Below are positions 52,080-64,000 of a stretch of 64,000 nt of DNA, in pieces (the first letter of the stretch is position 1; every line of letters starts with the position of its first letter). The notes beneath the pieces were generated by a model. That model searched no databases and had not been told where the DNA came from. It was given only the letters and a program-made list of their open reading frames with translations. Both the position numbers and the translations under genes were made by a program. Source of the DNA: Heterobilharzia americana (taxonomy: Eukaryota > Platyhelminthes > Trematoda > Strigeidida > Schistosomatidae); NCBI GenBank assembly GCA_944470555.2, contig OX104129.1, positions 49,447,998 through 49,511,997 of the forward strand, written 5' to 3'.

Positions 52080-53640
52080 AAGAAGAATGTCAGGTTAATT
52101 TCGAGTCGTCTCATTCAACACGGTTCTAGAGCTACGGCTCTGTGTCTGGAATTGTAGACCTGTATGCAATCGTATCTTAGTAACCTAGCTGTAAAATACC
52201 TTTGGATACCTTTCACTTTTCATTTGTCTTTACTGCGAGTATCACTCAATAAAAATGGACAATATTCCAATATTAGACTTACCCGAGTTTTACGGGGCAG
52301 TAACCTGACGTCTTTGAGGGGCAAGTCATGGACTATGTAGCCCATTAAGATCCTAGATTTGCGAGTCCGTGAGGCCGCCTGTTCAGAAAATGTGAGGCTA
52401 CCTGAATGTCTCAGACCATGGTCACAGGCACTTTTGGGTACAGCTAGTTTCATAGGCTGATGATATGGTTGGATGTCTACCGACGAAGCACCGAAACCTA
52501 TCCGGTCACATTTGCCTGTATCGAAGTGAAGCTTCCAGGCAGTAGATCATGCTGATACTACATCAAGCTCCCTTTGCTCTAGTGCTTGGAAGCCGGATTA
52601 ACCATCATGGATGGACGTGTACGCGATGTTTAGGTCATCAGCAAACAAGAATGGTTTGTATGTGTAAAGCAGCTGCAAGTGCTATTGGCGTACAAGGTAA
52701 AGAAAAGGGGATCTAATACACTGCCGTGCACTACACTAGAGGTAATTGGCCTAGGTTTTGAAGTGTATGAGTCTATCTTCACCACTTGGGTGCGATTACT
52801 GAGGAAAGACTTAGTCCATCCTAATAATGGATAGTTAATTACCAGAAACTTTAGCCTACTTAATGACATTAAGTCATCGACCGTGTCAGATGCCTTAAAA
52901 TGTCTAGACAGAGTACAAGGATTAGTTGGTGCCGGTCGCGCATGGTGGTCGTGAAGTTGGAGAAGTCAAGAGGGCAAGTTATATAGGACCTTGATTTTAG
53001 GAAACTATATTGACTCGATGTGATGTTGCTACTAGGCATGTGTTGAAGAATGCCTTCCTCAATAACTTTTCCCACAATTCTTGTAACCACAAAGGTAATA
53101 TTCACTGGTCTGTAGTTAGCGGCAAGTGTTTTCGAACCACATTTATACCTAGATGGGATAAACAGTGTTTTACGGATATCACGGTTTATGAAAGATTTTA
53201 AAGGCAGCGAAAATATTTTAAGTAATGATAATGGAATATCAGGGCCACCACACCTGGAGAAATGTGATGATACTGCGTCTACGCGAGTGCTGCTAGTGCA
53301 TTTTAGTGTCCCACTGGCTTAGCTAATATTAGAATGTGCGAATTCAACCGCATATATTGGCGCTGGTGGAGAATAATAGCTTTCAATGGTGCAGACCGTA
53401 TTAGCATTAGAAAGAATATTTTCAATTTCCACATGACTAGCTGCAAATAAGTCACCGAATAATTCGCACATATGCGCTGGATCATTGCAAGCTTTGGCGC
53501 CATGAATACGAAAAGGAATACTATGTCTTATGTAATTCGATTGCTTCCCAATGAGTGCTAAGACAGCACATACTCCAAATGAGCTGGCTGGCGAAAAATT
53601 CTCTTCAGTCTTTACACTCAAATGGTGGTCGTGTGAGATA
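52080..53640 (-). pseudogene. decayed CR1-like element, RT region
   Basis: Minus strand order: YAVEFAHSNIS-linked linker (53340-53620), VVTRIVGKVIEEGILQHMPS, SQYSFLKSRSYITCPLDFSN (RT blocks), LVLCLDILRHLTRSMT (motif A remnant), GWTKSFLSNRTQVVKIDSYT, SVVHGSVLDPLFFTLYAN (B), then RHSGSLTFSEQAASRTRKSR and LILEYCPFLLS (thumb). The same family as 5090-8250 (LSYRTQVVKV, LTFSEQVATHTGKS). Broken frames throughout. Confidence 0.75.
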
Positions 53641-54055
53641 AATAAATCAGTTTACAAATCTTTTACTCTCAAGCTAGGAATTTAACATGAGAGAGAGAGG
53701 CATCAAACTGATAATGATAGAGAAACCTCCATTAGTTGAGCCATCCTGAATGATACAGAAGGTGTGGAATCAGCGTTTGCCATGACATCAAAAGTATCTG
53801 CAGGTTGTGAAAGGAACAGGAAAACATCACCTCATAGTGTGTACAGATTGTTTATGAGTTTCGGCCGTTTCCGCTTCATATTCTTTTTTCACAATAAATT
53901 GGCACAAAAATCGCAAAATATTCAACCTTTGGGCTACATGTGATTGAGGTGGTTAGCCTGGGGGTATAGTTCCGTGGTTCGTCAGATGGACTTTTGTTTT
54001 AACATCGATTTGTATGTGCAGTGTCATTGGTCAATAAAAACTCACTTCATTAATT
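53641..54055. other. spacer
   Basis: No gene. AATAAA-type signal near 54037 precedes the next feature. Confidence 0.3.
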
Positions 54056-54802
54056 TCAGGTAACAGTTAGTGCTGACGTAACCATATATTCCAAGTGAAT
54101 ATCTAAGTCCATTCGCTCCCCACTTGTGCTGCTACCTGTAGCGGCCGGAATCCAATAATCTCGGCCTGAAAGCGGGAAATAACTAGGCGGTGCCAACTGA
54201 CGTGAATCTGAATAGTTCCTGCGTTCTACTCTATAGCTTCCTAACTTCTGCGAGTGACGCACAGTCAAAGGTCGGATCAAAATATCAAAACACGCTTTGT
54301 AGTAATTCAATAGTAGATTCGTAACAAAATCTGTGGTACTATCAAAGCAACAATAAGTTATGTCAAAATTACAAAAATACCTCAACAATGCCGTTGGGTA
54401 GCTATACAGCCCAAAACGTTCTCGAGTGCAAGTGCGTACTACGCGGTAAAAACTGGTTAAACAAATACAACTGTTAGGCACCTGTCGGTCAATAGGAATA
54501 TTCCCGACAAAAGGGACCAAAACTCTGCCCACCAGAATCAAATCAACAAACAAACGTTCCCAGTAGACAGTCAAAGGACAAACAGTCAAATCACAGCACA
54601 ACCGTAAGTTGAACCGAAACAAGATGTTGGGCGCAGTAAAACAACATCGCCTTGTCAACAGTCCAGCGTCACATGATAGGAAAGTGAAACATTCATGATA
54701 AGCCTCAAACAAACAAAGGTAAATACCGAGTGCAAAGTCAAATAGGACAGTCAAACAAGCAAATAACATTACACCGGCGAGGGTCAAGGGTGCACCATCC
54801 AT
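54056..54802 (-). other. 248-codon minus-strand open frame; possible LTR-like sequence
   Basis: A long uninterrupted frame, Phe/Leu/Cys-rich (LFACLTVLFDFALGIYLCLF near the start; several hydrophobic stretches). ATG at 54802. Codon content and repeated GACAGTCAAA-like words on the other strand argue against a normal gene. On the minus strand, ATTCCGGCCGCTACA (about 54151) is followed by GGTAGCAGCACAAGTGGGG, an arrangement like an LTR end and primer site, and TGTAGCGG is like the start of the LTRs here. Neither reading is proven. Confidence 0.3.
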
Positions 54803-55399
54803 AACGAGGGTAAAAATGTTAAAATAAACGTCAATACAATCAAATGAGGGTGATCGGGAGGGATTTTCAGATCAGTTTTCCATTACACTACGCGCCAATA
54901 CAGATGTAGTCAATCAGAATTAGTTGTTGCGGTAAAAAGAAATAGATGTTTGAAGGACCATTATCCAATGGCAATAGAGTTTTATGCATGGAATTCACAT
55001 TGCAGCATGCAGAATTATCAAGGAGGTTTGTTGACCTCTGATAGTTTTTTTGTGAAACAGAGTCAAAGGAGACTAGGTACTGGAGAAGTTCGTTGAGTGG
55101 GTTCACTCGTGAATACGCCTCACTTTGAGCCACTACATGAGTTTATTTCTTAGATTTAATTGTTTGTCCAGATTTTCGCCTCCATTTTCACCCTCCAGAA
55201 GCCTTAGATCATTTATTGTAGCTGGGTTTTCGTACATAGTAGCATCTAGGATGTCGAGTTCGCTGTGGAAGCTTTCAGAAAGTTGAAGATAAATAGGGGA
55301 AAGCCAGTTGACGAATTCCAGTAATTTCTGGTATCAAGTACGAAGTGATATATCCAGTAAGTTGACATTGTCGGTCAAAATTATGCTAAAGATTTCCTC
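54803..55399. other. unassigned stretch
   Basis: A minus frame of 81 codons (54888-55133) has no clear domain. Possibly CR1 debris. Confidence 0.3.
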
Positions 55400-55920
55400 C
55401 TCACGTCAAGTCACTGTCCTATGAAACTTGCGTACGTCCACTATTAGAATACAGTCCATTTATACTGAGTGGTATCCGCATAGAAGCCAAGCCTAATATA
55501 GATGTCCAAAGGTATTCCACAGCTAGATTACTGGGATACGATTGCAAACAACACTACAGCTTCAGATGCAGAGCACTAAGTCTAGAAACACTTTGGATGA
55601 GTTTCAGTTCAAACACAACAGTTGTTACGATCTGCGCAACCACCTCCATAGCGTCACAATGAAATCGTTCAAGTCCTGCTTACGTGCAAACTTCTCTGCC
55701 ATCAAATCCCCTCAGTTGTGGATCAGGCTTCCAGCTAAAGTGAAGGCCTCTTAATCAACCTCCAAAGTTGGTCGGTTACTGGCTAACTTCCTATCATCTG
55801 GTGACTTTTCCGGCTTATCAAGCCGAACAGTCTCCCTCACGACATTTCGTATACTCGGCCTTCTTGATGTATAGTGAGACAGCCACCATACCTACACTGG
55901 CATTTCACATGAAGCATTGA
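55400..55920 (+). pseudogene. CR1-like 3' end (RT tail and UTR)
   Basis: ETCVRPLLEYSPFILSG-like sequence, then DVQRYSTARLLGYDC, RCRALSLETLWM and DLRNHLHSVTMKSFKSCLRA, matching the tail of 5090-8250 (VQRCFTARLLGHDC, RCRTLNLEPLWM). Followed by a 3' untranslated part to the repeat at 55930. Confidence 0.75.
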
Positions 55921-56220
55921 GGAGACTTCCATAAGTTACCGCCTCAAACTAACGGTACATTCTGCCCCACCCAACAGAGTAATCAAGAACAGAAACTCTA
56001 CACTACGTGAGAGCAGGAAATTTATATTTTTAAGCACTCTAAAGAAAAAGCACGTACAGTGAACGCCATAGCAAGGGAAGTTAAGTATGGAGAAACGTGA
56101 ACATAGAAAACACTCTCCTTTTTGAAATTCTTGCTGTCTCCGCCCGCTGCCTTGTATTTTTTTCGCGTTGTGAAAAGCCAGTTCAGTTCCAAACTTTGGC
56201 TTGGCTGCCACCATGAATTA
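55900..56220 (-). repeat. dispersed repeat, inverted copy of 51440-51790
   Basis: See 51440-51790. About 20-25% differences by eye. Confidence 0.6.
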
Positions 56221-56289
56221 ACTACTTAAGAAACAGACTATGGCTGAAACTACCCTTCATTGAGGGCAATCAGTTTTATCAAGTTCAGA

Positions 56290-56760
56290 ATACCTGTCTA
56301 CTACAAGCAGAAATAAAAATGTTCACTGGGCTAAGACTTCACAGTTGCCAAAATCTACGACTAACTCATTATAAAAGTGACCAGCAAAGTCCAACACTTA
56401 CCAGCTGCAAGGCCTTCAAGACCCGTGAAAACGGTGGACGAGATATCCTGGAAGTCCATTTGGAGCATTCAAACAGGTCTATTGCTTCCGGATGCTGCAG
56501 TTGGAAAAGTGAGGTTATTTGGCTTTCAGCCATATATTCATCAAGATTACGAATCTTTGCCGTGGAATCGTATTAACATGCATGAATTATACACTCCTGG
56601 CACCGTCAATGAAGTGCAATGTGTAAACTGTTCGTGCATACGCTCCTTCATAAACTTTTTACCATTATCTATAGCAAAAAGTACAAGCTGTTACAATGGA
56701 AGTATTGGCTTCAAGCTTTATTTTTCTCTAGGTAATACCTGTAACATCTAGATCCAACCC
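56290..56760 (+). other. coding-like ORF, unassigned
   Basis: One frame runs 124 codons to a stop at 56751: SWKSIWSIQTGLLLPDAAVG, then KVRLFGFQPYIHQDYESLPW and NRINMHELYTPGTV. Composition is like a real protein (Trp, Tyr, Pro, His well spread) but I cannot name a family, there is no ATG at its start, and the last third is less protein-like. It could be an exon of an unseen gene. Confidence 0.3.
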
Positions 56761-57639
56761 TGTTTTTTTGTTAATACGAAGGCAAAACTTCCATTTTTCC
56801 AACTTGTAAATTTTCTGCATACTTATTCCGCTAGGATGTTCCATTATATGAACATGCAGCACGTATATCTTCTAGTGACAACGGGTGGGGATTGAGATTA
56901 TCTTCCACGAAGATACATGTTATTTGTATGGTAACTAATTCATACCTGCAAAAATGGTGCATACCTGTGTATTCAGGAAAAAATATTATTGTTATGCTGA
57001 AAAGAAAAGCGAAAAAGTAAAGCACGAATAGAAACCGGAGAGTGATACGCCACACAAGAGGAAATTGTGAAGAGAGAAAGTTCTATTGTTTTGGAGACAC
57101 TCGAGCGACATGTACGCTCTAATTTCTGCATATAAAAATAATTCTTATGATTTTCTTAAGTAAAGTTCGTGCGAGTTTTTAGGTGTGCCGTGTCTATTTT
57201 TAGAGGCACGTAAAAAACTGACCGTGCATCATGGCGATGCATGCCTCACTATTGTGAAATTTACTGACTAAGCAACCTAAGGTAGTGGAATAGCAGTCAA
57301 ACACCCTGTAGAATAATGTCATGGTCCATTAGGGCAAAAGTACATGGGATTGACCATAGCCTTACTCTACAAGTTTAGAGGCTGTGGTATATTTTCACAA
57401 GCCCAGAACGTATACATAGTGACCAAGCGGGTAACAGACTCACCATCTGTAAGCAGCTTGTTAAGTGAGGAACGAAAGACAGATGACAAACCTGCGGTAC
57501 GTATCTTCTAGGGAAGTCTATTTTGGATGTGGGAGAGCTTACTGAGGAAGAACTTACCTCGCACATTGGTCTCACAACACTCATTTTCAGCTCACAGAAT
57601 GTGATTACGTAAATAGTGAGTTGATGTTACAGCTATTTT
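56761..57639. other. unassigned stretch
   Basis: No gene recognised; small open frames on the minus strand (56831-57055, 57375-57584). Confidence 0.3.
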
Positions 57640-58420
57640 AATTTATCGGCTACACGAGTGCATTTGCTTACGAGGTAATTGGTAGCAAAATGTGAGATTC
57701 GTTCTATGCTGCTTCTTCCAGAGAGGCTCCAGTCGTAGTATGTTTTATCTGGAGATGCGGGCAAGGCTGGGGTCAGCTCCTAGTGTTCTCAAAGTAAAGT
57801 GGAGTTTAACCCATTCAGTTTTTCTTTCGCCACTTATGCGAAGGCCACCCGTGACAAGTGGGCGATATTCTAAAATTGGATGGTTGCATGCGTTGATAGA
57901 GTAGACCCTTGATTCAGTACTGTAAGTGTTACGGATGATGCATCTGAGGAGTCTACGTGGCTTAGGTGTGATACAAGCTGTTCGTTCGGAGAATGTTAAG
58001 TCACTGAAATATCTAAGTAGGAGACCTAGCACTGAAGACTGTCTAGGTAACTTTTGTCCACGTGCTTCGATAGACACTTCTAGGTCATCGCTGCCTATGC
58101 TAGGCCAACCATATCTGTCGGTGTCGAATTTGAGATGGGACTCGTTGTACCATTTAGCTACTTCACTCAATTCTTGTTGAGCAGCAGATATCTGATTGCT
58201 TGGCTCACGGGCGTGACACCAGTATACATTCTTAAGGTCATTAGCGTATAAGAATGTTTCTTGAGCAGTGAAGCACTTGCATACACTACTGATATAAGTT
58301 ATGAACAACAAGGTTTGAGGACACTACCCTGTATTATTCCACCAGTTATAAGTTTATTTTAAAGGAACCTCTTTTCATTTTGATAATCGCAATATTTCTG
58401 CAGAAGCCCATGAACTGTAA
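57640..58420 (-). pseudogene. CR1-like RT fragment
   Basis: Minus frame 57745-58311 (188 codons): TYISSVCKCFTAQETFLYAN, DLKNVYWCH (YADD region altered), LSEVAKWYNESHLKFDTDRY, RYFSDLTFSERTACITPKPR, ILEYRPLVTGGLRISGERKT. These are CR1 motif C onward to the thumb. ATG present but the frame breaks on both sides. Confidence 0.75.
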
Positions 58421-58559
58421 AAGTCTGAGACAGAAGCCCTAGCTGTAACAGGATAAAGTTATTTGCTCGGGGTGAAGGGTAAAACATTTATTTTTCATAG
58501 TTGAGAATGAACAGGTATTAAATGGAGAAATCAGTTATGTTACGAAGAGCTGGAGGTTA

Positions 58560-61500
58560 CGCCAGATTTGCTACACGGTTAAGTGTTTCAAATAGTATCA
58601 CACCCCGCTTGCCATCTACTCTAGGTCATTTGTTCCGTTAGATTTTAGCTTGATTTATGCGCTTAGTTTTCGGCATCGTATATTTTTGTTCTCGCCATGT
58701 TAGTCCTCCTTGGGTCTACGTACCAGTAACACCACTGTACATGGTGTCGCCGCTTGTGATTTGGCCGTCGACGAATTGGTGAGAATCGTCAGATAGGAGG
58801 AATTCACTGACTAGTCGCTGAAACTGGTCCAGAGGTCAACATGCTCGTATAGAAGTTGGAAGCTTGTTCCATAGCGTGCTGTCTGGCGTTACGAAAAACC
58901 CATATCGAGGTTTTGAGAGATACCTATTTATCGGAATGGTATGTTTACTATTATGGAGACTATATGCCATGTTGATCCAAAGGTAACAGTACAGTTTGTT
59001 CTAGCCTTTCCAGACAAAAGACTAAAAAGAAAGATTAGGTCGAGCTTCAGGCGTCTCAGCCAGAGTGATTCTAGTTCTAGTTTCTTGCATCTTGCTTCGT
59101 AAGGAAGTCTTTCGTTAGGCATGAGTGGGCACCGGGTAAAGTTTCTTTGGATGTTCCCTACCGGAATTCTGTCTGATACTTTCATGTTACCATAGATGAC
59201 TGCGGAATACTGTAATATTGGACGAACCATGACTTTGCCTCAGGTGTGAACGTGTTTCTGTGTGGAAGACCTGTGAGTCTTCTGCCTTTGGAAACTATTG
59301 AATCTGCATACTCCGTAAAAGTCAAACTCCTGGAGTGAGTGATTCCGAGGTCTATCACAGTGTTGAGTGTCTGCAATGCGGTGTCACCAAAACCTAGTGT
59401 TGCATCTAAATGGGATTTATGGAAATGGGGGATGCCACTTTTAATTGGGTTTACAGTGAGCTGCCTGGTCACGCTCCATGAGAACATTCTCCTCGGATCA
59501 CTTTGTATTTGAGAGAAACCTTGCGCTGGTGCTGTACAGGAACAGCTGTAGACTATCTTCATTTCGTCGAAAAAAAGGTGAGGTATGCCATTCCGGATAA
59601 CACTGCAGATATCGTTTACGGAGATCAGGAAAAGTAACGGTCTTAGCATACTACCCCGGATGACATCACTTTACATGGGTCTAGGGGAGGAGTAGCAATT
59701 ACTGAATTTTACTACTTGGAAGCGACCCTCTAAAGATTTTCTAAGCCAGGACAGTAACGGGTCCTGGAAACCATATGACTGCAACTTACTGACCAGGCGT
59801 ATGTTAGGCACCTTATCGAATGGTTGCTCGAAGTTTAAGAAAAGGGTAGTTACAAATAGGCCTTAGTCACACTTTTTTATAATATCGTTTAGATAGTCTA
59901 GATAGCTGGTAGCGCAAGACTGGCCTTTCAAGAATCCGTGTCGTTTAGAAGACAATAATTAGTTTGCCACCCTGTGGTCGACAACTTCGTTCACAACCAC
60001 CTTTTCCATAGCCCTGGATACTACCGACGTGGTGTTTATAGGTCGGTAGTTTTGTATGTTGGATGTTGGTCCATATTTATACTTGGATTATGTGTGTGAC
60101 AGCTTCCAGTTGCCGGGTTAATTAGGATCACACAGAGACATATTAAAGAGCTTCAAGAGGATCAGTATGTATGTCTTTGCCACCTCGTGTTAGCAAGATT
60201 GAAATTCCATCAGGTCCAGCACTGTATGAAGTTCGAAGTGCTGCTGTAATTAGGGAAATGTTTTGTTGCGAGAAGCGCACAGTAATCACCGAGTGAACTG
60301 ATGTTGACGGCGTACCACTGACTTTTGTTTTGTCCTCATGCGTAAAGCAGCTAGCAAACCTATGACTGAACAGCTGTCAGATTTGTAGTGGGTCTTCGTT
60401 GAGGATCCTGTTGTTCATGAATAAACTACGACCACCATTTCTGGAGCTGCTCGTTCGGGTTTTCAGTTTTGCTGCATTGAATGCGCTCTTATTTAGCGGC
60501 TTCTAGTACCCCTTCTACCTTAAACGTGTCGTACGTGTCTTCGGGCGTGGTAAACGACGAAAAGTCATTCGACTTATGGCACTCTTTGGTGGTTGCGTAC
60601 TTTCGTAGGTATAAAGTCAACCCTGGTTTTCTTAATTTCCCTTTGGAACGGGGCAGCAGTATAGTCTTCAGCTTTGCCTGTATATTCATAAAATAGATCA
60701 CAGAGTTCTTTGACCGAACTGCCGATAAAGTAGGGGCTGCAATCTAGGCGGCGCAGAAACAACCGTAGTTCGTCCCACTTAGCATACCTATAATTTTTAG
60801 ATAGAACTATCCCTGTCTTTTGGGTTGTTCTTGTGCTAGATATGTTGAGGTATCCACATGCAATCTTGTGATCGCCACCTGGAAATTGTGTACCTTCTTG
60901 GAGTTTTGTGGGTGTGTTTCCGCTTGTGAAGACGGGGTTCAGGACACTATTGTACCTGGTGGGGTGTTCCGCATGTTGTTGCCAACCCTTTGTTGTAAGA
61001 ATGCTTACAAATTTACCAAAGCATTTCGGATAGCCGATTGGTTGCCACGTTATATCTGGCATGTTAAAGTCACCACATGTAATTTTCTCTGTGTGTGGTA
61101 GTGACGCTACACGTGGGAAACACGGTTATTAGCCTCTGTCGTCGTATTCGACTGAGAGGCGAAGGGGTCGGTTAGTGCATCCTATTAAGACAGATGTGGG
61201 GTGAGTAAGTTTGGCGATAACCCATACTGAGTCGTCAATCTCGTTTAGCTCGAGGGCTGAGCACTGAGTAACGGGGATGTCAGACTTTATGTAGATAATG
61301 CACCCTCTCCTTTTACCATGTAGTCTGTCCCTCCTGAGCAAAGAATAGTTGTCGATGGAGATCTCTGCGTCATAAATATCAGAGGTACATCATGCTTTAT
61401 TTCCACAGACGGATCACGAACCAGAGGTAGCGGAATAATCCCTTTCATTCCGTTGCTTGCGGAGCGGGTGTTAATCGGGAAAACGAGGGCGAGCCAAGAG

Positions 61501-61750
61501 TACAAAAGTGTTTGGACATACCTCTAAAAAGTCAGTGCCTCTGTACATTTCTTGTGGGTCCTTTGTGTGCGTCGCGCTAGCGGTGTTATAACCTCCAGCA
61601 CAGGGCGACGATTAGGTGCTGTTTGCCCCGGAAGGAGTGAGGTATTCACCATATTATAAGTGGCATAGAGACTGTTGGTCAAAGTAGAGCAGAGATGATC
61701 CGACAGCACCGGAATCACTTGCACCACTGGTAGCTTTGTGGCCTTAGGCT
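58560..61750 (-). pseudogene. near full-length CR1-like element with endonuclease and RT, decayed
   Basis: From 61727 downward on the minus strand: an N-terminal segment (LCSTLTNSLYATYNMVNTSL), endonuclease blocks (RRDRLHGKRRGCIIYIKSDI, ELNEIDDSVWVIAKL, MPDITWQPIGYPKCFGKFVS, FPGGDHKIACGYLNIS corresponding to SDH), a linker (LFLRRLDCSPYFIGSSVKEL), RT blocks including DEMKIVYSCS in place of YADD, SWSVTRQLTVNPIKSGIPHF, LDLGITHSRSLTFTEYADS-like, and a thumb (RPILQYSAVIYGNMKVSDRI, ESLWLRRLKLDLIFLF). About ten stops or shifts. The most complete CR1-like copy here. Confidence 0.8.
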
Positions 61751-63538
61751 GTCCGAAAAATTCCGATCATAGGAATTAACGGGAACCGATAGATTGTATG
61801 GCAAGCCTATCTGCTGGCTGCCGTATAAATTACGGTCACGGCAAACATCATATTCACCCAGTTTTTCCTTAGGGGATCTACTGAAAGTTTTTCTTCGAGT
61901 AGCATTTGACCCATGTTCTGCGATATATGGGTGGGGTGAAGCTCATAGTCTGTGATTACCATTCGGCTCACTATCTAATAAGAAGCAAGAAGCAAATATA
62001 TTAAACCCTATGCATGTACAACTACAAACAAAAGTTCAACCATGCCTTATTAAGCTTGTATATTGTATGGAGAAAATCATGTACGACAAAGTCTTATCAA
62101 TCAACTTTGCAATAGCGAACAGTTGTCATGTCCTTGAAGTCACTAAACATTTCAACAATCATGTTATTCTTCGTCGCATATTGTCAAGCAATATCATTGT
62201 TAATATATATTTGAAAAACGTTGTAAAACGAGTGAACTTATGCACTATCACATGCTGAGAATTTTGTACTGTAAACAAAATTATGGTCAGAAATAAGAAA
62301 ATATATCATCGTCATTGGAGTGTGGCCCGAATTTTTTCAACATCAGTCTGAAGTTCTCAATCACATATGTTTTTTGCGAGTCGTCAGAGCAAGAAATTCG
62401 GTGTTGACTGAAATGTGTTCTGAAACTTATGGAAGGGTGAAAATGCCAACGAACACTGATCAGATTTTGGACGTTTTGTTGTAATAATTTTATAGGATAA
62501 CCCACCCAAACTCTCACTTTTTCGATAAAGTGGTTTGAGCTGACCGATGATCTACGGTTCCCTACTTAGATTTTAAAGAAATTGGATGGCTGATGTATAT
62601 GTACACATATATTCGCGCTGTGATACTGATTTCAAAGAGTTGTAGCTTCATGGCTGCCGGAGTGCTATAGTCGGGGGAAACCACAGTATCTGTAGAGAAA
62701 AAGTGTTGGTTACCACGTTTCGTAAAGCTAAGTGGTTTTGCTGTGATAAACTAGGTCACTAAGTCTTGTTTCACACTCTCAATATTCTCATGGACTTCCG
62801 GTTGCCTTGGGATATTGTTCAGCTCTGAATCACTATGAGCTCAGATCACACTTACGAAAAGCAAAGTTGTTCCAAGAGGTACTACTCTTTGTTCATAACT
62901 ATGGTTTTCGCCTACTGCCGAGTATCTGTTTTTAAGATGCAACTTAGATCGGAAACTGGTAAAAGGAGGAATAACTGACGACATTCCACAAACAGAATTT
63001 CAGGAACTGGACGTATCCCCTTTCCACCACACGTTTCAAGAGCACGTTTCTTCAAAATATATATGGTGCTCTCGGCGATGGTTTTAGTGAACCCAGAAAC
63101 AGCACCTACCACAACAGAAGCTTGCTCAGAAAGTTAGTAGGTACTGTACAAATATTCCAAAATTGAACCTACTTGAACGTGGTTGCAACACAATTAGTTT
63201 CCGCATTCCGGTTCGAATGAATGAAGCATGCATTGATAAGAATTCAGTGGTGCTACCTTAGAACAGATTGCTCATGCACCCGAAAATTTATTGTGAAATT
63301 TCTGTTAGAGCAATCTATTACTACTGGCCTCGGACAGGAAAGGAAATAAGAGGAAGATGGTAGAAGCGAGTCAACGTATATTCCAAAGACAACGAAGTTA
63401 CAAAGATTGTATTCATGAGAACTTGGGTATTGCACATAAATAATCCCTTGTCTTGGCATGTGCTAAGGAAAGTGTATAATATGTAGGAAACCATGCAGAG
63501 AAACATAATTTAGAAATTTAGGATTTACGGTAAAGGTA
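61751..63538. other. unassigned stretch near the right edge
   Basis: Minus frames 62287-62517 and 62912-63112 look mildly coding; the latter gives VGAVSGFTKTIAESTIYILK and KRALETCGGKGIRPVPEILF, helical and polar. No splice structure is convincing and I do not recognise either. Confidence 0.3.
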
Positions 63539-63544
63539 TTATTG

Positions 63545-64000
63545 TGGTTGCTACTATTATTATTATTATTAGTCCCTTGGGTTCCTAGTGGAACATAGGG
63601 CTTCAGTAGCACGCCTCCAGTGACCTCTGTTCTCTGAGATCTTTTGAACCTGGTTCCACGGCAGCCCACAACCTCTCATTTCCTCCTCACACGACCTCCT
63701 CCATGTCACCCTCGGACGTCCAACTCGTCGCTTCCCATGGGGATTCCACTCGAGGGCCTGACGCGTGATGTCCTCAGTCGGCCTTCTCAGTGCATGGCCA
63801 ATCCATCTCCACTTCTTCCTGCATATTTGTTGCGCGATAGGTTCTTGGTTGGTTCGTTCCCAGAGTTCCTTGTTGCTTATTTTTTCTGGCCATCTGATCT
63901 TCAGCAGCAAGCGTAAGCAGTTGTTGATGAATGTCTGTAGTTTATTGGAAATGCCTTTCGTGACGCGCCAAGTCTCTGAGCCATACAAGAGCACTGACTT
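63545..64000 (-). mobile_element. 3' end of a second RTE copy, cut by the window edge
   Basis: The minus strand matches 35570-36045 with few differences: [54 protein letters not shown] to the stop, then a TAATAATAATAATAATAGTA tail (63571-63551). Open to the right edge (141 codons). RCGLPWN replaces RASGLSWN and a few other residues differ, so the two copies are young relatives, in opposite orientation, about 27 kb apart. Confidence 0.9.

Noticed and set aside
1..64000. CRISPR array, bacterial operon, rRNA or viral genome
   Set aside because: No spaced direct repeats, no ribosome-binding-site-led ORF runs, no rRNA sequence; introns and non-LTR elements indicate an animal nuclear genome.

Overview
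The window looks like flatworm nuclear DNA, most probably a blood fluke (Schistosoma or a close relative). The reasons are AT-rich sequence, one host gene with three tiny 5' introns (38, 34 and 36 nt) followed by very large ones, and dense retrotransposon debris of kinds typical of schistosomes: RTE-like and CR1/jockey-like non-LTR elements, Penelope-like elements, and a CsRn1/Boudicca-type LTR element with a C-H-C-C gag motif and a tRNA-Trp-type primer site. The species call is inference; no search was run.

The only confidently assigned host gene is on the minus strand, from 46549 down to 24822: a mitochondrial type DnaJ/Hsp40 of the DNAJA3 (Tid1) group. Nine exons join in phase to 464 codons carrying a presequence-like N-terminus, J domain with HPD, G/F segment, four-motif zinc-binding domain, and C-terminal substrate-binding domains. 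Its introns hold several thousand bases of mobile DNA.

Layout. 1-4680: one candidate host exon at the left edge, decayed RTE-like and CR1-like pieces, a dispersed repeat. 4681-8250: a perfect tandem duplication directly before a decayed CR1-like element. 8250-12570: repeats and unassigned coding-like stretches. 12576-18279: a 5.7-kb inverted-repeat structure with 553-bp, about 99% identical arms; its interior holds parts of one RTE copy, an RTE-like tail, and a young LTR retrotransposon (14011-16813; identical 4-bp target duplication, LTRs differing at 2 of 344 sites) that keeps gag and protease but has lost most of pol. 18280-24820: RTE-like fragments and an unassigned exon-like ORF.

24822-46549: the DnaJ gene. 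Intron 8 holds two Penelope-like fragments with a degenerate hammerhead-like motif between them. Intron 7 holds a full-length RTE element with an uninterrupted endonuclease-reverse transcriptase ORF, inserted into an older jockey-like reverse transcriptase. Exon 6 is flanked by near-perfect 417-bp inverted repeats, which could favour exon circularisation. 46550-64000: a solo LTR, several CR1-like fragments on both strands (the longest 58560-61750), dispersed repeats, unassigned ORFs, and the 3' end of a second, nearly identical RTE copy running off the right edge.

Apart from the DnaJ gene the window is mainly a record of nested insertions. Large parts (about 9.6-12.5 kb, 26-28.7 kb, 37-39 kb, 49.6-51.4 kb, 61.9-63.5 kb) hold nothing I can assign.
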